A DNA stretch of 27,305 nucleotides from a virus: the IMG/VR virus record IMGVR_UViG_3300033144_000611, positions 1-27,305 of that record. One strand, written 5' to 3'. The notes under the pieces were generated by a model. That model was not told the origin of the DNA, did not search any database, and saw only the letters and a list, made by a program, of their open reading frames with translations. Shown piece after piece: positions 14,119 to 23,443 of this stretch. Positions within the stretch are counted from its first letter, which is position 1. Each line of letters starts with the position of its first letter. The position numbers were made by a program, and so were the translations under genes.

Positions 14119-17100
14119 ATGGCTAAGCAGTATACCCAAAGATATACACTGAAAATGAATGCTGAAGGCGTTCAAACTATAACTAAAGAAGTTGTTCAAA
14201 TGAATTCTGCTTTAGGTACATCAAGTAGTGCAGTTAAAGGAACAACTGACGCCTTTAAAAATGCTAAGAAAGCTCAAGATCCATATCTACGTGGATTGAA
14301 AGGTGCCGGTGGTGGTACAAATAACCAAAGTAAGGCCTTTTCTAAAATGGCTCAAGGTATGAATGGCACACTTGTGCCTGCATACGCCACAGTAGCAGCA
14401 AACGTCTTCGCGTTAACAGCTCTATTTGGCGCACTTAGACGAGCGGCAGATTTTGATATATTAACTAAATCTGCTGAGACTTATGCCGTACAAACCGGTA
14501 GATCCTTAACTGGATTAAGTCAGTCTATGAAAGACATTACAAACAACGCAATAACTATGAAAGAAGCTTTAACTAGTGCTAGCATAGCTGCGTCTGCTGG
14601 TTTTGACAATTCAACTATTGAGAAACTAACACAAGTTGCTAGAAACGCGTCAGTAGCCTTAGGTAGAGATATGACTGACTCTTTAGATCGTGTATTCAAA
14701 GGTGCTATTAAAGCGGAACCAGAATTACTAGATGAATTAGGTATTATACTTAGATTAGATCCAGCAGCTAGAAAATATGCTGCTTCTATAGGTAAGTCTG
14801 TATCTGCTTTAACTACATTTGAGAAACAACAAGCGGTTGTTAACGAAGTAATTGAACAAGGTGAAGAAAAATTTAGTGAATTTAGTAATGTAGATGTGAA
14901 TGCATTTACACAATTAGGTTCTGCGTTTACTGATATTAGTGTAGCTATGTTACAATTAATTAGTACACCACTTGTACCTATTATTAAATTTATATCAGAT
15001 AACGTTGTTTTATTAACAGCAATTATAGTTTTATTTGCAACTTCTGTTGCAAAAAAAGCATTTCCAGCATTAGAGAATTTTGCTAAAGTAATGGAAACGA
15101 AGTTTGTTAAAGCTACCGAAACTGCAGCAGACGCAACTATAAAAGCACAACAGACTAATGTTAATTGGGTAAAAAGTCTGCAAGGTACAACAAAAGCAGT
15201 ATCTAAAACTTTAGATACATTTGAGCGTGGGGTATTCCAAGTTAGTGATGTAGTAAAAAAAGAAGGTGTTAAAATAAGTAAAAACTTTAAAACTGCTTTT
15301 ACACCTGGACCAACTAGCCTTAAAAAATTAGAAGCTTATAAGAAAGGGATACAAGGAGTTCTAACAGCATTTAAGAGAGGCACTAATGTGTCTCAAGGTT
15401 TTAAAAATACAACTAAAAATATTGCATTTTTAAATGAAGAACTTGGTGAAACTAAAACAGTTATAGAACAAGTTAAAAATCAGTCTATAACTACTCAGAA
15501 TAGATTTCAAGCATTTGGCGCAGGTGTAACTGCGTCATTCACAAAAGCTAAATTTGCCGTTGTATCTTTTGGTAGTGAGGTTTCAGCAAGTTTAACTAAA
15601 GGTGCTTTATCTGGATATCAACATGGATTAGTGGGTGTTAAAGATGAATTAAGATTCACAATAGAAAGGTTCAAAGGATTTACTAGAGTTGCTAAAGTGG
15701 CTAGTGTAAGTATAGCTGGATTAGGTGGAGCATTTTTAAAATTCCTACCTATATTAGGCTTACTAACTGCTGCTTGGTCAATACTATCATCTGCGTTTGG
15801 ATTTATAAAGGAAGCTTTATTTGGTAAAGAGTTAGTAGATTTATCAGAAACTTTAGAAAATAATACAGAAGCTTTAGAAACAGCAGCTAAAAGTGCTGAA
15901 CTATTTGCAACTAAATTAAGCAAATTACCAACTACTATTGATAATGTAGCAAAAAGCACATTATTACTAGCTAATACATTCGGAGCACTATCTGAAAACC
16001 TAACTAAAACTTTGGAAGATCTAACTCTTCTAGGTGGGTTTGATGATGCTGATGAATTTTTAGATGCATTTAGCTTTGGAGATTTAGATGAATTCAAAGA
16101 TCAATTAGATAGTACATTTAAAGCAATGGCTAGATTTGGTGAGTTAGAGGGTGTTAATAAAATACTTGCTAAATTTGGCGAAATATCTAGACTATCTGGT
16201 GCAGAAGCTAGAAAAGCTGCGGGGGAACTACTAAAATTAATCAATATTTCTAGAGACGTTGCTCGTAGCGCAAATGACCTAAATACTTTAGTAGGTGAGG
16301 CATTTGAAGGATTGGGTAAAGGTTTACTTGCAATAGATGGTGGATTACCTGCGTTAACTGGTATTGAACAAGGTTTTCAAAAATTACAACTTATATTAAA
16401 TACATTAGATGTAAAAAATGTACATTTAGTAGCTTCAGTGATTACTAATTTAACACACTTTGAACTTAGAGAACTGGGTTTAAGTGATATAGCTAAAGAA
16501 ATAATAGAGATTAATAAACCTTTAGACGATTTTACATCTAAGTTAATTGAAGCAGACAAAAGATTAAAAATATTAACAGCACAAAGAAAAAGAGCATCAG
16601 AATTTAGAGAAGGTACTGCTCAACGTGCAGGTATTGAGGGTCTTATAAAGAAAAACTCAGCAGAATTCTTCAAATTAACATTGCAAGTAGCTGGATATAC
16701 TGGTTTAATAGATGGAGTTACTGCAAGACTTAAAAAGCAATCAGCAGGTATTATTAAACAATTAGATATAGTTAATGAAAAGTTTAAAAAAATAACAGAA
16801 GCACAAAAGAAAATAGCGGATATTAGAGATAAAAACGCAATTTCCAATTTAGAACAGGGAGCAGGCTTAGATAAGAGATTAGATTCTTTAAAAAGAATAA
16901 CCGATGCTGAAAATGAATACTTAGAAACAATAACCTCTAATACTAATGATAGTTTAACAAGTATTAATAAAGCTATTGATGATGTACAGGAAAAAATAGC
17001 TGCAAATACTACAGGTAAACCGGATGCAGGTTTAGCAGATGAGCAGTCTAAAAATTTCGGTAAGAAACAACAAATAGAAAATAAATTAATAGAAACTAGA

Positions 17101-20100
17101 AGTAAAATTACAGCTAATTTAATAAAACAAGTAAAAACGTTGCAATCAGAACTAAGTAAAACTACTAAATTGGCTGCGGCAGGTTTAACTGTGTCTAAAG
17201 AACAGGCAGAAACTGTTGAGAAAGATTTATTTGATGCTTTAGTAAAGGTTGGCTTACAATCAGGAAAAAATGCAATGGAAGCTGCAACGTTCGCAAGTAA
17301 AATGACACTTGCTAGTGTAGCTGCAGAGAGATTAAATGCATTTTTACAACAAGCTAGAATTCCAAGTGTGGAATCTTTAGTATCTAGTATAACTGGATTA
17401 GAGGCTAGAGCCAATGTTTTAAAAGAAGAATCAAACTATTTAGAAAAGCATAATACTTTAATAGGTGAGAGAGTAGACAAAGAATTAATACTAGCACAAC
17501 TAGAAAATCAAAGAAGAGCTAATAGAGTTCAAACTGAATTAACAAGTGCCCTTGCTACAGATCCAAAAGGTTCAAAAAAGATAACTACGTTGCAGAATAC
17601 CCTAGAAGCTTTAAAAAAAGAAAATGCACAACTTAAATTAGTACAAACTGCAGTAATAAAAAGTGCAGCAGAAAAATTAACTAATAAATTAAACAGAGAA
17701 ATAAAATTTCAAAAACAAATATTAGATCAAGGTATACTAATAACAAAAGCTAAACGTGATGAAATTAAATTAGAAAAAGAACGTCAAGATTTACTAGCTA
17801 AAGGATTTAAAAAAGAAGCAGCTAATTTAATAAAACTTACTAAATTAAAGCAAGATCAAGAATACCAAAAAGAGTTTAATAAGGAGATTGCTGATACTAT
17901 AGAAAATATGTCTAAGTTTTCTAGTATAATAAATAAATTAAATGATGATAAAGATAAATTAGGTAAAGATCAGCAAATTACTGCCAGTTTCAAAGCTTTA
18001 GGCGACGTAGCTGCTGCTGCTGGTGATAATATGGGTAAAGCATTTGCTGATATGGGATTATTACTTAATGTTTATAATAAAAAGTTATCTGAAGGTGGAA
18101 TGAAAGCTAAAGAGTGGTCAGCATTTACTATGTCAGCACTTGGAGCAATGTCTCAATTATTTGAAGAAGGTTCTTCAGAAGCTAAAGCCCTTATGATAGC
18201 ACAACAAGCATTAGCTGTAGTTAATGCTGTAGCATCAATAGCGGCCGCAGCTACAAGTGGAGACCCATACACGGCTCCAGCTCGTGTAGCACTTATGTTA
18301 GGTTTAATGTCATCAGTATTAGGGTTAGCAAATATTGGATTAGGTGGAGTTTCAGGTGATGGTGGAGAGAAAGCTTACTTAGATAGTATAAGTGAGCAGG
18401 GATTAGTAGGTCAACGCGATTTACAATCAAATACCTTAATAGATTCAATAGAAGATTTAGTGGAGATAGATACAGAATTGTTCTCTACTAATAGAGATCT
18501 TCAGTTAACATTAGTTAATTTAAATAAAACATTTTCTAAAATTGGTGCTTCTTTATTTAATCAAGCAGGTAATTTTGGGGCTGGAAATATAGCTGATTTA
18601 TTTGGTAAAACCTTTGGAACACAAGGTGGTAGTACATCTATATCTCTAAAATCTATAGGTAAATTATTAGGTGGAGGAGCAGGGGGATTTGGTTCATCAA
18701 CTTCTGTATCTAATAGATTAGTAGATGCCGGTATACAGCTATCAGCATCTATAGAATTTGTTAATGGAGAGCTTATAACTTCACTTACTGATGCATCTTT
18801 CTTTTTAATAGAATCAGTAACTGTCGTAAAGAAAAAATTCTTTGGAGCATCAAAGAAAACAAGTACTTATCTTAGAACAACTTTTAAAGATATTGAAAGT
18901 AGTTTATTAGATGAGTTAGCTAGAGCTATATCTAGAATAGGTGGTGTAGTATTTGGATTATTTTCAAGTTTTTCCAATATAATAGATTTAAATTTAACTA
19001 ACTTATTTGCGGGACTTGGTACATTAGCTTTTGATGATTTAAAAATTAGTTTAACTGGTAAAGATGCTGAGGAACAAGCAGAAGCTATTGGGGCATTTAC
19101 TTCCTTATTATCTGCTACACTAATAGAATCATTGCTTCCAGCAATAGGTATATTCTCTTTAGCAGGTGAAGAATTTATTGATACATTGATAAGAATAACT
19201 GAAAATATTTGGAAGATAGAAGGTTCATTTAGTACTTTAGGAATGTCTATTAGTTCATTTGTAGATGTTTCAAGTTTAAATGCTTTAGATCCAAATACAC
19301 TTTTTGAAGAAGCTTTTGGTGGTACAGAAATAGATACTTCATTTTTAGAAAGTATAGGTGTTTCATTTGGAGAAACACTAAGTTTCTTCGAAACTGTAGC
19401 AAGATTTGCAAATGCTCCAGCTGGTTTTGGTAACCTGGGTGGTTTCTTAACTAAACAAGTAGAAAATTTCTTTTTTGCATTCTTTGATGAAGCTACAATT
19501 AAAAAGAATATAGCATCAGCTATTGAAGCTATGAAAATAGCTGTTATAGCCGCTTGGGAAGAAGAATTCTTAGCTAACTTTAAAGACTTCGATGAATTTA
19601 ATGCTATATTTGAGAAATTTTCTGAAACATTATATAATGAAACAGAACTAGCTCAATTAGCATTAGAAAATGCAGGTAATATTGTAGGTAATGGATTTGC
19701 AGCACTTAGATCTTCTTTAGAAGATGCAGGTGCTACAGACTTACTTGAGTTATTAGATAGTGGTGGAGCGTCAGAAGCAACACTAAGATCAATATATGAA
19801 CTTGGGTCTGAGTTAGGTACTTTTGCTGCAAGATTCGATGTAGCTACTGGTGAGATTGATACTTCCGGCGCAGACTTACTTGCATTACTTATTCAACTAG
19901 GTGCTGCAATGGGTCAAGAAAACGACGCAGCTGAAGACTTATTAGATGCATTAGATAACTTAAATCAACAATATGAAAGACAAATTGCATTATTCGGTTT
20001 AGTTGGAAAAGAATTAGATTTATTACAATTAAGTTTTGACTTTTCTGATGCTTTAATAGAAGCAGAAGAAACAGGTACTAATATAGCACTAGTTGAAACA

Positions 20101-21420
20101 TACTATGGATTAGAACGCCTAGATATTATTAGAAGATATAACCAAGAAATAGTAGATTTAATAGAAGAAGGTATGAAAGGTATAAATGATTCTATACTAT
20201 CAGTACTACAATCTGCAGAAGGTTGGGATGAAGTAGCTTATCAAAGTATACAGGTAGCTAAGCTAGTAGATAAGTTAACGGCTAGTCTAGGTAATTTAGG
20301 TTCTGGGATTGATTTCTCAGTATTTTCTAGTTTATCAGATACTTCTGAGTTTCTTGAAACATTAGAAAACTTTATAGATATTACAGTTAGTAGTGGGGAA
20401 TCTATAACAGATCAAATTCTTTTAGTAGAAGAATTACGCACAGCTGTAGTAGCTAGATATGAAGCGGAAGTATCTGCTGCTGAGGAGTTAGAGGGTAGTA
20501 TCTATGATTCAATCTCAGCTCTTCGAGACTTATCTGAAGAGATAGGTAGCTTCTTAGATGACTTATTTGTTGGTGATTTATCACCTTTAACAAATGCTCA
20601 AAAGTTAGCTGAAGCACAAACACAATTTGATGAAAACTTACAAAATGTACTATCACAAGATACAGCACTAGCAGAATCTGCTAGAGACGATCTGTTAGAA
20701 AGTGCATCTACATTACTAGAATTAGCTAACTTATTCTTTGCTATAGGCCCAGAATACCAAGCAATATTTAATAATGTAGTTGGTTCTTTAGAATCAATAG
20801 ATCAAAGTATATTAGATGAGATTGGAATATCAGAAGAAACATTAGCTATTCAATCATTAGAGTCAACATTAACTGAGTTACAGTTACAAACTATATCTCA
20901 ATTACAAACATTAGATTCAATACTGGTAGCTTTAGAAGATCAAAATACTATTAACTTAAATAATGAATTATCTTTATATGTTCCAGAAATTATTAATAGC
21001 TTAGATACTATAACAACTAAACTAGAGCAAGTAAATAATGATTCATGGAATCCTATATTACAACAATTAATTACTCTAAATAATACAATGAGTAATTTAA
21101 GTTCTTATGGTAAGGGTTCTGAAGAAATAGGGTTTGACCAAGTAGCTATGATACATAAAGGTGAAACAATATTAACAGCCGATACTTCCGAAGCAATTAG
21201 AAGTGGAGAAACAATATATGGATCATCCGATGTATTAACAAGTGGTAGTACTAGTGGTAGTAATGCAGATGTTGTATCTGCTATACAAGTATTAACACAA
21301 GTATTAGCAAATGGTCAAGAAGATATAATAGATAAAAATGAAGAAATCAGACAAGCTACACAAGGTTTAAGTACTGATATAAATGTTTCTAGACCAGCAA
21401 GTGCAAAAGGTATAATATAA
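14119..21420 (+). CDS. Tail tape measure protein (very long)
   Basis: 2433 residues, the largest gene here. It follows the chaperones, as expected. The N-terminal 250 residues contain a recognisable tape measure domain (MKEALTSASIAASAGFDNS, LGRDMTDSLDRVFKGAIKAEPELLDELGIIL). Hydrophobic stretches occur at about 284-306, 538-563 and 1355-1410 (MIAQQALAVVNAVASIAAAA and onward), the kind that can enter the host membrane during DNA ejection. Residues about 800-1320 are Lys/Glu/Gln-rich coiled coil. The later half is acidic and helical. Near the C terminus VAMIHKGETILTADTSEAIRSG (about 2341) is a motif I associate with tape measure ends in many phages. By the usual 0.13-0.17 nm per residue the tail would be roughly 320-400 nm. 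No lysozyme or peptidase motif was found by eye. AAAGGG lies before ATG 14119. Confidence 0.9.
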   Translation: MAKQYTQRYTLKMNAEGVQTITKEVVQMNSALGTSSSAVKGTTDAFKNAKKAQDPYLRGLKGAGGGTNNQSKAFSKMAQGMNGTLVPAYATVAANVFALTALFGALRRAADFDILTKSAETYAVQTGRSLTGLSQSMKDITNNAITMKEALTSASIAASAGFDNSTIEKLTQVARNASVALGRDMTDSLDRVFKGAIKAEPELLDELGIILRLDPAARKYAASIGKSVSALTTFEKQQAVVNEVIEQGEEKFSEFSNVDVNAFTQLGSAFTDISVAMLQLISTPLVPIIKFISDNVVLLTAIIVLFATSVAKKAFPALENFAKVMETKFVKATETAADATIKAQQTNVNWVKSLQGTTKAVSKTLDTFERGVFQVSDVVKKEGVKISKNFKTAFTPGPTSLKKLEAYKKGIQGVLTAFKRGTNVSQGFKNTTKNIAFLNEELGETKTVIEQVKNQSITTQNRFQAFGAGVTASFTKAKFAVVSFGSEVSASLTKGALSGYQHGLVGVKDELRFTIERFKGFTRVAKVASVSIAGLGGAFLKFLPILGLLTAAWSILSSAFGFIKEALFGKELVDLSETLENNTEALETAAKSAELFATKLSKLPTTIDNVAKSTLLLANTFGALSENLTKTLEDLTLLGGFDDADEFLDAFSFGDLDEFKDQLDSTFKAMARFGELEGVNKILAKFGEISRLSGAEARKAAGELLKLINISRDVARSANDLNTLVGEAFEGLGKGLLAIDGGLPALTGIEQGFQKLQLILNTLDVKNVHLVASVITNLTHFELRELGLSDIAKEIIEINKPLDDFTSKLIEADKRLKILTAQRKRASEFREGTAQRAGIEGLIKKNSAEFFKLTLQVAGYTGLIDGVTARLKKQSAGIIKQLDIVNEKFKKITEAQKKIADIRDKNAISNLEQGAGLDKRLDSLKRITDAENEYLETITSNTNDSLTSINKAIDDVQEKIAANTTGKPDAGLADEQSKNFGKKQQIENKLIETRSKITANLIKQVKTLQSELSKTTKLAAAGLTVSKEQAETVEKDLFDALVKVGLQSGKNAMEAATFASKMTLASVAAERLNAFLQQARIPSVESLVSSITGLEARANVLKEESNYLEKHNTLIGERVDKELILAQLENQRRANRVQTELTSALATDPKGSKKITTLQNTLEALKKENAQLKLVQTAVIKSAAEKLTNKLNREIKFQKQILDQGILITKAKRDEIKLEKERQDLLAKGFKKEAANLIKLTKLKQDQEYQKEFNKEIADTIENMSKFSSIINKLNDDKDKLGKDQQITASFKALGDVAAAAGDNMGKAFADMGLLLNVYNKKLSEGGMKAKEWSAFTMSALGAMSQLFEEGSSEAKALMIAQQALAVVNAVASIAAAATSGDPYTAPARVALMLGLMSSVLGLANIGLGGVSGDGGEKAYLDSISEQGLVGQRDLQSNTLIDSIEDLVEIDTELFSTNRDLQLTLVNLNKTFSKIGASLFNQAGNFGAGNIADLFGKTFGTQGGSTSISLKSIGKLLGGGAGGFGSSTSVSNRLVDAGIQLSASIEFVNGELITSLTDASFFLIESVTVVKKKFFGASKKTSTYLRTTFKDIESSLLDELARAISRIGGVVFGLFSSFSNIIDLNLTNLFAGLGTLAFDDLKISLTGKDAEEQAEAIGAFTSLLSATLIESLLPAIGIFSLAGEEFIDTLIRITENIWKIEGSFSTLGMSISSFVDVSSLNALDPNTLFEEAFGGTEIDTSFLESIGVSFGETLSFFETVARFANAPAGFGNLGGFLTKQVENFFFAFFDEATIKKNIASAIEAMKIAVIAAWEEEFLANFKDFDEFNAIFEKFSETLYNETELAQLALENAGNIVGNGFAALRSSLEDAGATDLLELLDSGGASEATLRSIYELGSELGTFAARFDVATGEIDTSGADLLALLIQLGAAMGQENDAAEDLLDALDNLNQQYERQIALFGLVGKELDLLQLSFDFSDALIEAEETGTNIALVETYYGLERLDIIRRYNQEIVDLIEEGMKGINDSILSVLQSAEGWDEVAYQSIQVAKLVDKLTASLGNLGSGIDFSVFSSLSDTSEFLETLENFIDITVSSGESITDQILLVEELRTAVVARYEAEVSAAEELEGSIYDSISALRDLSEEIGSFLDDLFVGDLSPLTNAQKLAEAQTQFDENLQNVLSQDTALAESARDDLLESASTLLELANLFFAIGPEYQAIFNNVVGSLESIDQSILDEIGISEETLAIQSLESTLTELQLQTISQLQTLDSILVALEDQNTINLNNELSLYVPEIINSLDTITTKLEQVNNDSWNPILQQLITLNNTMSNLSSYGKGSEEIGFDQVAMIHKGETILTADTSEAIRSGETIYGSSDVLTSGSTSGSNADVVSAIQVLTQVLANGQEDIIDKNEEIRQATQGLSTDINVSRPASAKGII

Positions 21421-21421
21421 T

Positions 21422-23443
21422 ATGACAGAGCAAGAGTGGCTAGAATCTGACAGTCATAAAATTATTTTAGTAGATATTTCATATCATGATGGAGATACAT
21501 TAAATACTAAGTATTTTAGCAACTTTCCCTATATTCAAAAATATGGTGAAACTTTTGTTAATATATTAGGTAATACTGTTAATAGTATTTCATATGATGA
21601 TATAGTACTTAATATATCAAAAATAACTACTAAGATTAATTCATCTAAGTCTATTGGTAATATTACATTACTTAATACTAAGGGTGAGTATGATGAGTTA
21701 CTAAGTATAAGAAATTCTTGGGAAGGTCATACTATTAAAATATATATTGGGTCACCTAGTTGGTCTAGATCCCAATTTATCTTAATATTAGAAGGTGTGG
21801 TTGATAAATTCACAGCACCACAACCACACTTATTATCTATAGCTGTAACAGATAAAAAAGAAGTAATGAATGTAGCAAGTCAAGAAGCTACTTTATGGAA
21901 TGATTCTAATGTGTTAAATTATCTTAATGATAATATAAACCTTACTGGATTATATGATAAGTTTCCATATATCTTTTCTAAAAAATTATTTGATACTAAT
22001 GGTACATATGTGGATTTTAATACTTCTTTAGGTGTAATACCTACAGGCACAGAAAATAGTTTAGTACCTATCTGCTTAGGAAAAGTATTTAATATTGAAC
22101 CTATACTAGTAGATTCTTTTAACCATGTATATCAAATACATGAGTGCCCAGATATATCTAATTATGGTATATCTAAAGTGATTGAAGTACGAGCAAATGG
22201 TGTTAAATTAAGAGGTATAAATGACTTTGAAGTAGATACACTAATATCTAATACTGGAGGAATTGCAGAAACAGGTCTAACAGTATCTAACATAACTAAT
22301 AATATTATAACTATAACCGGCGCTGATTTTAATATTAATGGATATTCTAGAGCAGTTATACGTAATGTAACTCTAAACGAGGCCAGATACGTAATAGATT
22401 CTACGGCAGCAACAATTATAGAGGTAGATGATAATGCATCTGGTTCAGATGCTCAAAACGCTGGCTGGACTATATCACATTCTTATGATATATGGTATCC
22501 CACAAATGCACCCACTGTTGATGTATTACAATATGAAGAAAATCTGGATGCAGGATGTATTAGATTATTAGTACATGCTCAAAGTACACAACTTACTTGT
22601 GACATTATAGGACAAATAAATAGAACACAATATACTAAAGAATCACTTATACCTGATATAGTTCCGCATAGTGCAGCTTTCATAATAGAATATTTAGCAC
22701 TAGAAAAAACTAGTTTACAAGTTATATCTTTAGGTAATACAGATATATGTCCTAAAACATTCAGCCCTACAGGCAGTAGTGCTTTCACAAATACAGATAG
22801 TTTAGGTATATATATTAAAGATAGCTCTACAATACTAAATTTAGTTACAGAGGTTATATCTTCTTTAGGTGGTTATTTAAGGTTTGAACGAGTATGTGTA
22901 CTACAGATATTTAGATTTGTAGATCCATTATATGAAACTTCATTATTAAATATATCAGAAAGTTCAGTAATTGAAAATGGTCTTAGTCTTAAAACTATTG
23001 AGTTACCGGAAAAATCTATTAACTTAGGATATATGAAAAACTGGACTGTGCAAGATAAAGGTGCTATTGCATCTTCAGTTCTTGATAGTGATAATTTAAC
23101 ATTCTTAGATCAAATTACTACTGAATATAGTAATATAATAGAATACACAGGTTTAACAAATATTGAGTATCCTTTATTAACAGATGCAGAAGTAAAAGGT
23201 ACACTAATATATTCAAACTTAGATGCAGAAAAAGAAGCACTAAGACGATCTGTTTTAAGAAAAACAAAAAGATATATTTATAGAATAGATACTATAAGTG
23301 CACCCTTTACTTTAAATATTGGTGATGTTATAAATATACAACATACAAGATACAACTTTTCTTACCCAGGAAAGAATGTAATAATAATAGGAATGGAAGA
23401 GTACCCAACAGATAAACGGGTTATATTGGAGGTTTGGGGTTAA
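21422..23443 (+). CDS. Tail hub / tip protein (gpJ- or T5 hub-like role)
   Basis: 673 residues, starting one base after the tape measure stop with AAAGG upstream. Residues 1-150 are strand-rich (IILVDISYHDGD, FILILEGVVDKF). About 216-240 holds a block like those of tip-attachment proteins (VPICLGKVFNIEPILVDS, then VYQIHECPDI). Residues about 255-360 look like an inserted beta domain (VIEVRANGVKLRG to GWTISHSYDIWYP). The C-terminal part (about 440-673) contains a helical hub segment (ILNLVTEVISSLGGYLRFE) and ends with a small barrel-like pattern (FTLNIGDVINIQHTRYNF, then VIIIGMEEYPTDKRVILEV), as in hub proteins of the gp27/gpJ type. It probably closes the tube end and carries the tip proteins. 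The assignment rests on order plus pattern. Confidence 0.6.
   Translation: MTEQEWLESDSHKIILVDISYHDGDTLNTKYFSNFPYIQKYGETFVNILGNTVNSISYDDIVLNISKITTKINSSKSIGNITLLNTKGEYDELLSIRNSWEGHTIKIYIGSPSWSRSQFILILEGVVDKFTAPQPHLLSIAVTDKKEVMNVASQEATLWNDSNVLNYLNDNINLTGLYDKFPYIFSKKLFDTNGTYVDFNTSLGVIPTGTENSLVPICLGKVFNIEPILVDSFNHVYQIHECPDISNYGISKVIEVRANGVKLRGINDFEVDTLISNTGGIAETGLTVSNITNNIITITGADFNINGYSRAVIRNVTLNEARYVIDSTAATIIEVDDNASGSDAQNAGWTISHSYDIWYPTNAPTVDVLQYEENLDAGCIRLLVHAQSTQLTCDIIGQINRTQYTKESLIPDIVPHSAAFIIEYLALEKTSLQVISLGNTDICPKTFSPTGSSAFTNTDSLGIYIKDSSTILNLVTEVISSLGGYLRFERVCVLQIFRFVDPLYETSLLNISESSVIENGLSLKTIELPEKSINLGYMKNWTVQDKGAIASSVLDSDNLTFLDQITTEYSNIIEYTGLTNIEYPLLTDAEVKGTLIYSNLDAEKEALRRSVLRKTKRYIYRIDTISAPFTLNIGDVINIQHTRYNFSYPGKNVIIIGMEEYPTDKRVILEVWG

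Noticed and set aside
15618-16097. Reverse-strand open frame of 159 codons
   Set aside because: Ser/Asn-rich shadow of the tape measure reading frame, arising from low stop frequency in its complement.
16620-17414. Long reverse-strand open frame (264 codons) inside the tape measure gene
   Set aside because: It mirrors the coiled-coil part of the tape measure, has no ribosome binding site or coherent domain pattern, and every well-supported gene is on the forward strand.
23434-23442. TTG start nine bases upstream of ATG 23443
   Set aside because: It lies only one base from the GGAGG sequence, too close for initiation, whereas ATG 23443 is at a normal distance and overlaps the previous stop in the usual way.
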